From assembly GCF_002005225.1 (NCBI RefSeq), contig NZ_CP019724.1, positions 2,416,001 to 2,480,000 of the forward strand: 64,000 nucleotides of DNA, given 5' to 3'. The translations under genes were made by a program, and so were the position numbers. Source of the stretch: Streptomyces pactum. GTDB taxonomy: Bacteria; Actinomycetota; Actinomycetes; Streptomycetales; Streptomycetaceae. The notes beneath the pieces were generated by a model. It searched no databases, was not told the origin of the DNA, and was given only the letters and a program-made list of their open reading frames with translations. The first letter of the stretch is position 1; each line of letters begins with the position of its first letter. Shown piece after piece: positions 9,572 to 17,242 of the stretch.

Positions 9572-9856
9572 ATGGGCGTTTTTGCACGGCTTTTTCGGAG
9601 GTCCAAGACCACGGAGGAGGCGCCGACCGCCGAGGTGTCGGCCGACACCCCGGAGCCCGAGCGTGCGGTGGAGAAGAGCGCGGCCGAGACCGCTGAACCG
9701 GCCGAGGCCGGGCCCCGGAACACGGCACAGGGCGCCGAGGCCGACGACACCGCCGAGGCCGACGGGTCCGCCGACTCGGAGAACGTCGGTATCCCCAAGC
9801 AGCAGTCCGCCGGGGAGGCCGTCGACAACGAGGCCGACAAGGGCGCCCGCACCTGA
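9572..9856 (+). CDS. Small acidic protein of unknown function
   Basis: This 94-aa protein starts with a basic, hydrophobic patch (GVFARLFRRSK) and is then strongly acidic and Ala/Glu/Thr-rich, so it is probably disordered and possibly membrane- or nucleic-acid-tethered by its N terminus. The ATG at 9572 has GGAG five bases upstream; the ATG at 9557 does not. It is divergent from miaA and 24 bp upstream of the antitoxin-like gene, which suggests a two-gene unit. I do not recognise a family beyond its being a common Streptomyces small protein. Confidence 0.65.
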   Translation: MGVFARLFRRSKTTEEAPTAEVSADTPEPERAVEKSAAETAEPAEAGPRNTAQGAEADDTAEADGSADSENVGIPKQQSAGEAVDNEADKGART

Positions 9857-9880
9857 CTGCCCCGTGAGGGAAGGCGAGCC

Positions 9881-10219
9881 ATGGGTCTGCTGGACAACTT
9901 GAAGGCCAAACTGGGACCGGCGAAGGGCAAGGTCTCCGACCTCGCGCAGCAGCACGGGGACAAGATCGATAGCGGTCTCGACAAGGTGGCGAGGACCGTC
10001 GACGAGAGGACCAAGGGCAAGTACAGCGACCGGATCCAGACGGGCACGGGCAAGGCGAAGGGCGCCGTGGACCGTCTCGCCCACAAGGACGCCGACGGCA
10101 CGGACGGAGGCGGAAACGCCCCCGGCGCCACTCCGGGCGGCACCACTCCGGGCGGCACCCCGCCGGCCGGACCGCCTCCGGCCGGACCGCCTCCGGCCGG
10201 ACCGCCTCCGGCTTCCTGA
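9881..10219 (+). CDS. Antitoxin-like protein (MT0933/Rv0909 family) with Pro/Gly tail
   Basis: This 112-aa protein has the motif pattern MGLLDNLKAKLGPAK, followed by KVSDLAQQHGDKID and the KGKYSDRIQTGTGKAKGAVD block of the MT0933-type antitoxin family (PF14013, from memory). No toxin partner is recognisable next to it; the upstream 94-aa acidic gene is not a known toxin. The C terminus is a low-complexity tail made of TPGG and PPAG repeats, encoded by exact 15-bp tandem copies. GGGAAGG lies 6 nt before the ATG. A toxin-neutralising role is unproven here. Confidence 0.72.
   Translation: MGLLDNLKAKLGPAKGKVSDLAQQHGDKIDSGLDKVARTVDERTKGKYSDRIQTGTGKAKGAVDRLAHKDADGTDGGGNAPGATPGGTTPGGTPPAGPPPAGPPPAGPPPAS
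10166..10210 (+). repeat. 15-bp tandem repeat, three exact copies
   Basis: Three identical 15-bp units (10166-10180, 10181-10195, 10196-10210) encode the PPAGP repeats at the C terminus of the antitoxin-like protein. Two copies of a different 15-mer (about 10131-10160) lie immediately upstream. The repeat keeps the frame, so unit number can vary without breaking the gene. Confidence 0.9.
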
Positions 10220-10228
10220 CCCGCGCAG

Positions 10229-10300
10229 CCCGCCCGGCACGCGGGCGGGTCACCGGCACATCGGCGGACGGTCAAGAGCTGATCAGCTCCGGGCCGTCCG
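10229..10300. terminator. Paired hairpins between convergent genes
   Basis: The first hairpin has an 8-bp stem, CCCGCCCG/CGGGCGGG (10229-10236 with 10242-10249). The second is nested: CGGACGG/CCGTCCG (10265-10271 with 10294-10300) encloses the palindrome GAGCTGATCAGCTC (10276-10289). They sit between the antitoxin-like stop (10219) and the minus-strand stop (10329), so each probably terminates one side. Confidence 0.75.
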
Positions 10301-10328
10301 CCGGCCTGTACGGGCCTGGGCCGGCCTC

Positions 10329-11051
10329 CTACGACCAGGTGGCCGCGACGTACCCCACCCCGTACGGCGCGTCCTCGTACAGCAGCGTGCCGGCGAGAGC
10401 CGTGTCCCCGGCCGCGCCCGCGAGGACCTGCCAGGGCGCCCGGCCGGACACCTTCAGCTCACGGGCCAGTGCGGCGTCCAGCGCCGCGAGGGCGGCCACG
10501 TCCGCCGCTCCCAGCGCACGCCCCACCTCCGCGTCGAAGGGCGCGGCCCGCTCGTCGAGGTACCCGGGGGCCTTGAGCGTGCGGCACGCGCTGGCGTCGC
10601 CCAGCACCAGCAGAGCACTCCGCCGGTCCCGCGCGGCGACGTCCCGTCCGAGCGCCGCGCAGCGCTCGGCGGGGAAGGCCTCTCCCACGCCGATGCCCTC
10701 GACGGGGGCGTCGGCCCACCCCGTACGCCCGAGCAGCCAGGCCCCCACCGCGAGCCCGTACGGCAGCCCACGCGCGGTCCGCTCGCTCTCCGGACCGCGG
10801 TCCGGGCCCAGGCTCACGTCCAGATCCACTCCGAAGCCGCGGAACGAGCCCCGCGTGCCCTGCGGGTAGGTCTCGGGTCCGGCGCCGTCCGCGGGTCCGA
10901 CGACGAGGAGCCGGTCGGGCCGGGCGGCGGCGAGCACACCCAGCGCGTCCGTGCAGGCGGCACGCGCTGCGTCCAGCTCGGGTGCGGCGCCCGCGGCCAC
11001 CTCCGGCACGAGCAGCGGCGGGCAGGGGCAGACAGCGGCGGCGACAAGCAT
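10329..11051 (-). CDS. Class III extradiol dioxygenase B-like domain protein
   Basis: This 240-aa protein begins MLVAAAVCPCPPLLVPEV and carries LLVVGPADG and ALLVLGDAS blocks that resemble the LigB/class III extradiol dioxygenase fold. The usual metal-ligand histidines are not obvious, so an active dioxygenase is doubtful. The cysteine pair CPC near the N terminus is characteristic of this Streptomyces group. No Shine-Dalgarno sequence precedes ATG 11051. A TACGCT hexamer (plus 11059-11064) lies exactly 7 nt upstream, compatible with a leaderless transcript. It is immediately downstream of miaB on the same strand. Confidence 0.65.
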   Translation of the reverse strand: MLVAAAVCPCPPLLVPEVAAGAAPELDAARAACTDALGVLAAARPDRLLVVGPADGAGPETYPQGTRGSFRGFGVDLDVSLGPDRGPESERTARGLPYGLAVGAWLLGRTGWADAPVEGIGVGEAFPAERCAALGRDVAARDRRSALLVLGDASACRTLKAPGYLDERAAPFDAEVGRALGAADVAALAALDAALARELKVSGRAPWQVLAGAAGDTALAGTLLYEDAPYGVGYVAATWS

Positions 11052-11101
11052 GACCGGCAGCGTAACCCCCGTGCCACCGTCCGCTGTCGCGTGGCCCGCG
11101 G

Positions 11102-12619
11102 TCAGTCGCAGCCGCAGCCGCTCGCCACGGCCGGCTGGGGCTCGGGAACGCCGATCTTCGGCAGGCCCAGCAGCACGCCCACGGGCTTGGCCGGCTCGGT
11201 CGCGTTGCGCTTCTCCCAGGCGTCCCCGGCCCGGGTGCGGCGCACGTCGAGTACCGCGCCCTCGGCGAGGAGGTGGTGCGGGGCCGCGTAGGTGATCTCG
11301 ACCGTCACCACGTCGCCCGGGCGGACCTCCTGGTCGGGCTTGGTGAAGTGCACCAGGCGGTTGTCGGGGGCGCGGCCGGAGAGACGGTGGGTGGCGCCGT
11401 CCTTGCGGCCCTCACCCTCGGCGACCATCAGCTCCAGGGTGCGGCCGACCTGCTTCTTGTTCTCCTCCCAGGAGATCTCCTCCTGGAGGGCGACGAGACG
11501 CTCGTAGCGCTCCTGGACGACCGCCTTGGGGATCTGGTCGTCCATTTCGGCGGCCGGGGTGCCGGGCCGCTTGGAGTACTGGAAGGTGAAGGCCTGGGCG
11601 AACCGGGCCTCGCGCACCACGTGGAGGGTCTGCTCGAAGTCCTCCTCGGTCTCGCCGGGGAAGCCCACGATGATGTCGGTGGTGATCGCCGCGTGCGGGA
11701 TGGCCGCCCGCACCTTCTCGATGATCCCCAGGTAGCGCTCCTGGCGGTACGAACGGCGCATCGCCTTGAGCACCGGGTCGGAGCCGGACTGGAGCGGCAT
11801 GTGGAGCTGCGGCATGGCGTTCGGCGTCTCGGCCATGGCGGCGATGACGTCGTCGGTGAAGTCGCGCGGGTGCGGGGAGGTGAAGCGGACGCGCTCCAGG
11901 CCGTCGATGTTCCCGCAGGCGCGCAGAAGCTTGCTGAACGCCTCGCGGTCGCCGATGTCGGAACCGTAGGCGTTGACGTTCTGCCCGAGAAGGGTGATCT
12001 CGCTGACGCCCTCGGCGACCAGGGCCTCGACCTCGGCGAGGATGTCGCCGGGGCGGCGGTCCTTCTCCTTGCCGCGCAGCGCCGGGACGATGCAGAAGGT
12101 GCACGTGTTGTTGCAGCCGACGGAGATGGAGACCCAGGCCGCGTAGGCGCTCTCGCGGCGGGTCGGGAGCGTGGACGGGAACGCCTCCAGGGACTCGGCG
12201 ATCTCGACCTGCGCCTCTTCCTGGACGCGGGCGCGCTCCAGCAGCACGGGGAGCTTGCCGATGTTGTGCGTGCCGAAGACGACGTCCACCCAGGGCGCCC
12301 GCTTCACGATGGTGTCGCGGTCCTTCTGCGCCAGGCAGCCGCCGACCGCGATCTGCATGCCGGGCCGGCTCGCCTTCTTCGGGGCGAGGTGGCCGAGGTT
12401 GCCGTACAGCTTGTTGTCGGCGTTCTCCCGCACGGCGCAGGTGTTGAAGACGACGACGTCCGCGTCGCCGTCGGCGCCCTCGGAGGCACGGACGTAGCCC
12501 GCGTCCTCCAGCAGACCGGACAATCGCTCGGAGTCGTGGACGTTCATCTGGCACCCGTAGGTGCGTACTTCATAGGTGCGCGTGCCGCCCGCTGACTGGC
12601 TCCGGTCGATGCTGCTCAT
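11102..12619 (-). CDS. miaB: tRNA-2-methylthio-N6-dimethylallyladenosine synthase
   Basis: This 505-aa radical-SAM methylthiotransferase converts i6A37 to ms2i6A37 in tRNA. The N-terminal UPF0004 cluster ligands are Cys23, Cys61 and Cys95. The radical-SAM CxxxCxxC is Cys169, Cys173 and Cys176 (GCNNTCTFC). A C-terminal TRAM domain follows at about 430-490, and the protein ends with a GCGCD tail. The start ATG 12619 has no ribosome-binding site; TACCCT (AGGGTA on the plus strand, 12627-12632) lies 7 nt upstream, so a leaderless mRNA is likely. MiaA, encoded nearby, makes its substrate. Confidence 0.94.
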   Translation of the reverse strand: MSSIDRSQSAGGTRTYEVRTYGCQMNVHDSERLSGLLEDAGYVRASEGADGDADVVVFNTCAVRENADNKLYGNLGHLAPKKASRPGMQIAVGGCLAQKDRDTIVKRAPWVDVVFGTHNIGKLPVLLERARVQEEAQVEIAESLEAFPSTLPTRRESAYAAWVSISVGCNNTCTFCIVPALRGKEKDRRPGDILAEVEALVAEGVSEITLLGQNVNAYGSDIGDREAFSKLLRACGNIDGLERVRFTSPHPRDFTDDVIAAMAETPNAMPQLHMPLQSGSDPVLKAMRRSYRQERYLGIIEKVRAAIPHAAITTDIIVGFPGETEEDFEQTLHVVREARFAQAFTFQYSKRPGTPAAEMDDQIPKAVVQERYERLVALQEEISWEENKKQVGRTLELMVAEGEGRKDGATHRLSGRAPDNRLVHFTKPDQEVRPGDVVTVEITYAAPHHLLAEGAVLDVRRTRAGDAWEKRNATEPAKPVGVLLGLPKIGVPEPQPAVASGCGCD

Positions 12620-12722
12620 GGCAATAAGGGTAGGCGGTCGGCGCCGATGGCCCGGGCCGCCTGTGGACAACCGGGGCCGAGACCGGTCAGGACTGGCCGG
12701 AACCGGTGACCGGCGCCGGTGG

Positions 12723-13382
12723 TCAGGGCTCGATGAGGCCCGCGCGGATCGCGTACCGGGTGAGTTCCAGGCGGTCGCGGACGCCCAGCTTCTGGAGGAG
12801 GTTCGCGCGGTGGCGTTCGACGGTCTTGGCGCTGATGAAGAGCAGCTCGCCGATCTCCTTGGACGTGTGGCCCTCGGCGACGAGCTTGAGGATCTCCTCC
12901 TCGCGTTCGGTGATGGGCCGCTCGGGCAGTCCGCCGCCGCTGTGCAGGCGGTCCAGGTAGGAGCGGACCAGGGCCCGTTCCGCGCCCGGGTAGATGAACG
13001 GTTCGTCGCGCACGGCCGCCCGGCACGCCTCGACCAGGTCGCGATCGGCGACGGACTTGAGGACGTACCCGCAGGCACCGGCCTTGAGGGCCTCGAAGAA
13101 GTACTGCTCGTTGTCGTACATGGTCAGGATGAGGATGCGCAGCTCGGGCAGGCGGCGGGAGAGCTCGCGGGCCGCCTGGAGGCCGGTCATGCGGGGCATG
13201 GCCACGTCCAGGACGGCCAGGTCGACCTCGGTGGCCCGCGCCGCCGCGACCGCCTCGGCTCCGTCGCCGGCCTCGGCGACGACCGTAAGGTCCGGTTCGC
13301 CGTCCAGAATCAGGCGCACTCCGCGGCGTACGAGGGTGTGGTCGTCGGCGAGCAGAACGCGGATCGGGGGCCGGGCGGGCAT
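12723..13382 (-). CDS. NarL/FixJ-type response regulator
   Basis: This 219-aa regulator has an N-terminal receiver domain with acidic pocket residues DD near 13-14, phospho-acceptor Asp59 (VLDVAMP) and Lys of LKS near 108. A C-terminal LuxR-type HTH follows ([22 protein letters not shown] ... KTVERHR). Its ATG overlaps the stop of the upstream kinase gene by one base (TGATG), so the two are translationally coupled. By position it corresponds to S. coelicolor SCO5785, which I recall being linked to growth, secretion and antibiotic production. Confidence 0.93.
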   Translation of the reverse strand: MPARPPIRVLLADDHTLVRRGVRLILDGEPDLTVVAEAGDGAEAVAAARATEVDLAVLDVAMPRMTGLQAARELSRRLPELRILILTMYDNEQYFFEALKAGACGYVLKSVADRDLVEACRAAVRDEPFIYPGAERALVRSYLDRLHSGGGLPERPITEREEEILKLVAEGHTSKEIGELLFISAKTVERHRANLLQKLGVRDRLELTRYAIRAGLIEP

Positions 13383-14392
13383 CAGGGGCGGTCTCCGGTT
13401 CGGTCCGGGGACCGGTCCCCGATGACGTCCAGGGCCCGGCCCGCGGTCCGGTCCCCCGGCGGGACGGGGACGCGCAGGCGCACGTCGGTGCCCCGTACGG
13501 GGGCGGGTTGGAAGTGGATCTCGGCTCCTGTCAACAGGGCCCGTTCGCGCATACCCCGGATGCCGGCGCCCTCGGGGGCCGCGCCGAGGCCGGTGCCGTT
13601 GTCGCGGACGAGTAGTTCGACGCAGTCCGGCAGCGCGCGGAGACTGAGCTCCGCGCGGTCTGCGGCGGCGTGGCGGGCGGTGTTGGTCAGACCCTCCTGG
13701 GCCACCCGGTAGATCACGAGTTCCGCCTCCGGGGCGAGCGGGGGCAGGGCGCCGGGGACCTGATGGTGAACGGTCAGCCCGTGGTGCGTGAACTCGGCGG
13801 CGAGCGAGCGCAGGGCGCTGGCGAGGCCGAGCTCCTCGAGGACACCGGGGCGCAGACGACGGGCGATGCGGCGGATCTCGTCGAGGCCGGCCCGGGTGGC
13901 CTCCTGGGCGAGGGACACGTCCTCGCGCAGTTCGCCGGGCACCCGGTCGGCGACCCGCTTGAGCTGGAGGAGCACGGCGGTGAGGGTCTGGCCGACCTCG
14001 TCGTGGAGCTCGCGGGCGATGCGATGTCGTTCGCGTTCCTGGGCTTGCAGGGCACGGCCGGCGCCCGCGGCGCGTTCGGCCTGGAGCCGGTCCAGCATCG
14101 TGTTGTACGTCGCTGTGAGCTGCGCCGCCTCGGCCGGTCCGGCGACCGTCGGGCGGGCCCCGGGCACCAGCAGGTCGGCGGTGGCCATGGCCCGGCCCAG
14201 CCTGTGCAGCGGGGTGAGACCCATGCGCAGGACGACCGCGTTGCCGGCCAGCAGCGCCGCGAGGCCCGCCAGCAGGATCAGCGCCTCCCCGGGCAGGACG
14301 GGCGTCGACACGGTGACGGGTCCCAGCAGCAGTGCTGTGGCGACGACCAGGCCCGCGGCGTTGAGCGAGAAAATCCGCCAGAACAACGACAC
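13382..14392 (-). CDS. Sensor histidine kinase, HisKA_3 type
   Basis: This 336-aa kinase has two N-terminal membrane segments (about 10-35 and 40-60), a HAMP-like linker, the phospho-acceptor His in RELHDEVGQTL and a HATPase_c domain with NTARHA and DNGTGLG. I chose the GTG at 14392, giving VSLFWRIF, because GGGAAGAGG lies 4 nt upstream and SLFWRIF is the usual family beginning. The ATG at 14488 (368 aa) has only a weak GGTGG. The short extracytoplasmic loop suggests that it senses within the membrane. It pairs with the regulator directly downstream. Confidence 0.88.
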   Translation of the reverse strand: MSLFWRIFSLNAAGLVVATALLLGPVTVSTPVLPGEALILLAGLAALLAGNAVVLRMGLTPLHRLGRAMATADLLVPGARPTVAGPAEAAQLTATYNTMLDRLQAERAAGAGRALQAQERERHRIARELHDEVGQTLTAVLLQLKRVADRVPGELREDVSLAQEATRAGLDEIRRIARRLRPGVLEELGLASALRSLAAEFTHHGLTVHHQVPGALPPLAPEAELVIYRVAQEGLTNTARHAAADRAELSLRALPDCVELLVRDNGTGLGAAPEGAGIRGMRERALLTGAEIHFQPAPVRGTDVRLRVPVPPGDRTAGRALDVIGDRSPDRTGDRP

Positions 14393-14590
14393 GGTCCTCT
14401 TCCCGCTCCTCCCGGCCTTCGCGCACGACACCGCCGCAGCCAGCTTCGCCGCCCGCGACCGGCCGCGTATATCCGTCACGACACCCATATCGCCACCGTA
14501 CGTGCGGATGACAGCATGGCGAGGTCGCGAGCACGTCACGCACGTGCGGGAAGTGCGGCAAGGGAAGCAAGACGAATGAGGGGAAAGCTC

Positions 14591-15076
14591 GTGTCAGCTC
14601 CACGCCTGAAGGCGACGCCGCTGCCGGGTATCGGGGTCCAGTACGACCTGGTGACCCGCGAACACCGCCACCTGTCGGTGGTGGCACACCGCGACGGCAC
14701 CCGCACGGTGAACATGTACCGGGCCGACGACCCCGATTCCTGCGCCCACTCGCTTCGACTGGCCGGCGCGGAGGCGGGCGCGCTGATCGACGCGCTGAAG
14801 CCTTCCCACCACAGCGCGAGCCTGCTCTACACCACGGATCTCGGCCTGGTCGCCGAGCGGATCGAGGTGGCCGCGACCTCCCGCTGGAACGGCCGTCTGC
14901 TGGGCGAGACGTGCATGCGGACCGAGACCGGCGCGTCGATCGTCGCGGTGCTGCGGCGGGCCGAGGCGATTCCGTCGCCGGCGCCGGACTTCCGGCTGGT
15001 GGGTGGCGACACCCTGATCGTCATCGGCACCCGCGAGGGCGTCGACGCGGCCGCGACGATACTCGGGCAGGAGTGA
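14591..15076 (+). CDS. TrkA-C domain regulatory subunit of cation antiporter
   Basis: This 161-aa soluble protein ends in a TrkA-C (RCK-C) domain (DFRLVGGDTLIVIGTREGVDAAATIL). It has an N-terminal GIGVQYDLVTREHRHLSVVAHRDG block found in potassium/proton antiporter regulators. It should sit on the cytoplasmic face of the antiporter encoded 4 bp downstream and gate it through ligand binding. The GTG at 14591 has GAGGGG 7 nt upstream; the ATG at 14576 in the same frame adds five residues and is also possible. Confidence 0.85.
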   Translation: MSAPRLKATPLPGIGVQYDLVTREHRHLSVVAHRDGTRTVNMYRADDPDSCAHSLRLAGAEAGALIDALKPSHHSASLLYTTDLGLVAERIEVAATSRWNGRLLGETCMRTETGASIVAVLRRAEAIPSPAPDFRLVGGDTLIVIGTREGVDAAATILGQE

Positions 15077-15080
15077 GCCG

Positions 15081-16313
15081 GTGCACTCCGCGGTTCTGCT
15101 GATCGAGTTCGGTTCCATCATCCTGGGACTCGGGCTGCTCGGCCGGTTCGCCGGCCGGTACCGCCTCTCCCCCATCCCGCTGTACCTGCTGGCCGGGCTG
15201 GCGTTCGGCGAGGGCGGGCTGCTGCCGCTGGGCGCGAGCGAGGAGTTCGTCGCCATCGGCGCCGAGATCGGCGTCATCCTCCTGCTGCTGATGCTCGGCC
15301 TCGAGTACACGGCCGGCGACCTGGTCACCAACCTCAAGTCCCACTACCCGGCCGGCCTCGTGGACTGCGCGTTCAACGCCGTGCCGGGTGCGGTGGCCGC
15401 GCTGCTGCTGGGCTGGGGCCCGGTGGCCGCCGTCGTCCTGGCCGGCGTGACCTGGATCTCCTCGTCCGGCGTCATCGCCAAGGTGCTCGGCGACCTCGGC
15501 CGGGTCGGCAACCGGGAGACTCCGGTGATCCTGAGCGTGCTGGTCCTGGAGGACCTGGCGATGGCGGTGTACCTGCCGATCGTCACGGCGCTGGTGGCCG
15601 GTGCCGGGCTGATGACCGGGAGCATCACGCTGGCGGTCGCACTGGCGGCGGCCGGCCTGGTGCTGTTCGTGGCGGTGCGGTACGGCCGTCTGATCTCGCG
15701 GTTCGTCTCCAGCGACGACCCGGAGAAGCTGCTCCTCGTGGTGCTGGGCCTGACGATCCTGGTCGCGGGCATCGCGCAGCAGCTCCAGGTCTCGGCCGCG
15801 GTGGGTGCGTTCCTGGTGGGCATCGCGCTGTCCGGGGAAGTCGCGGAGGGCGCGCACACGCTGCTGAGCCCGCTGCGGGACCTGTTCGCCGCGGTCTTCT
15901 TCGTCTTCTTCGGGCTGCACACGGACCCGGCTAGCATTCCGCCGGTTCTGCTGCCCGCGCTGGCGCTGGCCCTGCTCACCGCGGTAACCAAGATCGCCAC
16001 CGGTTACTGGGCGGCGCGGCGTGCGGGAATCTCCGTGAAGGGCCGCTGGCGCACGGGCGGTGCGCTGGTGGCGCGCGGCGAGTTCTCGATCGTCATCGCG
16101 GGTCTCGCGGTCTCGGCCGGCATCGAACCGTCCCTGGGCCCGCTGGCCACGGCCTACGTCCTCATCCTGGTCGTCCTCGGCCCCCTCACCGCCCGCTTCA
16201 CCGAGCCGCTGGCCACCCGCCTGTTCCGCCGCCGGGACAACCCCGACCTCCCCGGCGGCCTCCCCGATGGGACGCCGCAGACGGCGGGGGCGGAGGCGTC
16301 GGTGGGCGACTGA
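15081..16313 (+). CDS. CPA2-family cation:proton antiporter
   Basis: This 410-aa integral membrane protein has about 12 hydrophobic segments spread over the Na+/H+ exchanger domain, starting IEFGSIILGLGLLGRFAGRY. The antiporter core motif SVLVLEDLAMAVYLP carries the acidic ED pair usual in KefB/CPA2 exchangers. The start GTG is 4 bp after the regulator stop, with AGGAG in the overlapping 3' end of that gene. Together the two genes look like a CpeA/KefB-type K+ or Na+/H+ antiporter with its RCK-like regulator, used in pH or osmotic homeostasis. Confidence 0.92.
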   Translation: MHSAVLLIEFGSIILGLGLLGRFAGRYRLSPIPLYLLAGLAFGEGGLLPLGASEEFVAIGAEIGVILLLLMLGLEYTAGDLVTNLKSHYPAGLVDCAFNAVPGAVAALLLGWGPVAAVVLAGVTWISSSGVIAKVLGDLGRVGNRETPVILSVLVLEDLAMAVYLPIVTALVAGAGLMTGSITLAVALAAAGLVLFVAVRYGRLISRFVSSDDPEKLLLVVLGLTILVAGIAQQLQVSAAVGAFLVGIALSGEVAEGAHTLLSPLRDLFAAVFFVFFGLHTDPASIPPVLLPALALALLTAVTKIATGYWAARRAGISVKGRWRTGGALVARGEFSIVIAGLAVSAGIEPSLGPLATAYVLILVVLGPLTARFTEPLATRLFRRRDNPDLPGGLPDGTPQTAGAEASVGD

Positions 16314-16567
16314 CCCCACCTCGGCCCCGACTCGGCCTCGGTACGGCTCCGCCATGGCCCCGACTCGACCCCGGTACGCAAGTGCCGGGGTCGTCGTACG
16401 CCGGCGGCGCGGGCCGTCGCGTCGACGCACCGGCCCCGTCACGCCGTACCGAGGTGGCAACGCGCGCGGGCAACGGCGCACCCCTCCACCGCGCACCCCC
16501 GCACCGCGCACCCCGGGCCACGCGGCGCCCTCACACCGCGCCCCCGAACCGCGCCCTCGCGCCCGTG
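16314..16567. repeat. Intergenic region with degenerate repeats
   Basis: Two 23-bp copies differing at two bases (16323-16345 and 16356-16378) contain GGCCCCGACTCG and CGGTACG. Farther on, the 13-mer CACCGCGCACCCC occurs twice (16487-16499 and 16502-16514). No coding frame with a plausible start is seen. The region lies between the convergent antiporter and MazG-like genes. Confidence 0.6.
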
Positions 16568-16996
16568 TCAGGCGCCCGGCGTCTCCACCGCCCCCGGTGT
16601 CCGCGGCGTCCACCCCTGCCGACGCAGTACGCCCAGCACGTCCGGTGCCTCGTAGTGGTCGCCCTTGAGTACCTTGCCGTCGGCTCTGCGGCTGATCCGG
16701 CCGTCGGGGCCCAGCTTGGTCATGTTGGAGCGGTGGATCTCGGCGATCACCTCGTCGAGATCGATGCCGTGGACGAGTGCCGTGCCGTAGGCGACGTAGA
16801 CCACGTCGGCCAGTTCGTGCGCGAGGTGGTCGAGCGGGCCCGTCACCGACACCTCGGCGACCTCGGCGGCCTCCTCGGCGAGCAGCTCGCCTCTGTGGGC
16901 GGCCAGCTCGGGCGAGATCTCGGTCGGAGTGCTGCGGGCGTCCAGCCCGAAGGCGTGGTGGAAGGCACGGACCAGGTCGGCGGGCGAGGAACTCAT
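16568..16996 (-). CDS. MazG-like nucleotide pyrophosphohydrolase
   Basis: This 142-aa protein has the all-alpha NTP pyrophosphatase signature. It includes the EELLAEEAAEVAEV-like acidic helix (GELLAEEAAEVAEV) and HELADVVYVAYGTAL with the conserved E..D metal-binding pair. The family hydrolyses (d)NTPs to monophosphates; the substrate here is unknown. The ATG at 16996 (MSSSPADLV) lacks a Shine-Dalgarno sequence but has TACAGT (plus ACTGTA, 17004-17009) 7 nt upstream, suggesting a leaderless transcript. An ATG at 17026 would add ten residues. The IS110 element begins close to this promoter and may disturb it. Confidence 0.82.
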   Translation of the reverse strand: MSSSPADLVRAFHHAFGLDARSTPTEISPELAAHRGELLAEEAAEVAEVSVTGPLDHLAHELADVVYVAYGTALVHGIDLDEVIAEIHRSNMTKLGPDGRISRRADGKVLKGDHYEAPDVLGVLRRQGWTPRTPGAVETPGA

Positions 16997-17040
16997 GCCC
17001 ACGACTGTAACGAGCACCGCTGACATTGATCCTGATACTC

Positions 17041-17235
17041 AGGTTCCGGTGGTCATGGCTCTGCCACTGACTGACGTCCTGCTGGACTGTCTTCTGGCTG
17101 TTCTGTCCGGCCACCGGGACCTGTTCTCATGGCTCCGGCCGGGCGGAACATGACCTGATAGGAGCTTGGTCAGAAGCCCCTTCAATGTCCTGTCTGCGCC
17201 ACCCGGCCGGCGCCCACCTTCGGCTGGGAAGGCAC
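17041..17235 (+). ncRNA. Candidate bridge RNA region of the IS110 element
   Basis: IS110-subgroup elements are known to transcribe a noncoding bridge RNA from the long left end, with two loops that pair with target and donor DNA. Here the left end contains a stem TGACC/GGTCA (17151-17155 with 17168-17172) whose 12-nt loop holds ATAGGAGC. The same octamer is found at the right end (18464-18471). A 9-bp direct repeat TCATGGCTC (17053-17061 and 17127-17135) and a GTCC/GGAC hairpin (about 17105-17120) are further structure. Transcription and exact limits are inferred. Confidence 0.35.
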
Positions 17236-17242
17236 CATCAGC

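Noticed and set aside
9881..10219. Toxin-antitoxin operon with the upstream 94-aa gene
   Set aside because: The upstream protein is acidic and disordered, not like any toxin I know, so a TA pair cannot be claimed.
12723..14687. 654-aa fusion of kinase and regulator
   Set aside because: The kinase is in another frame with a one-base TGATG overlap; the long frame is only open upstream sequence.
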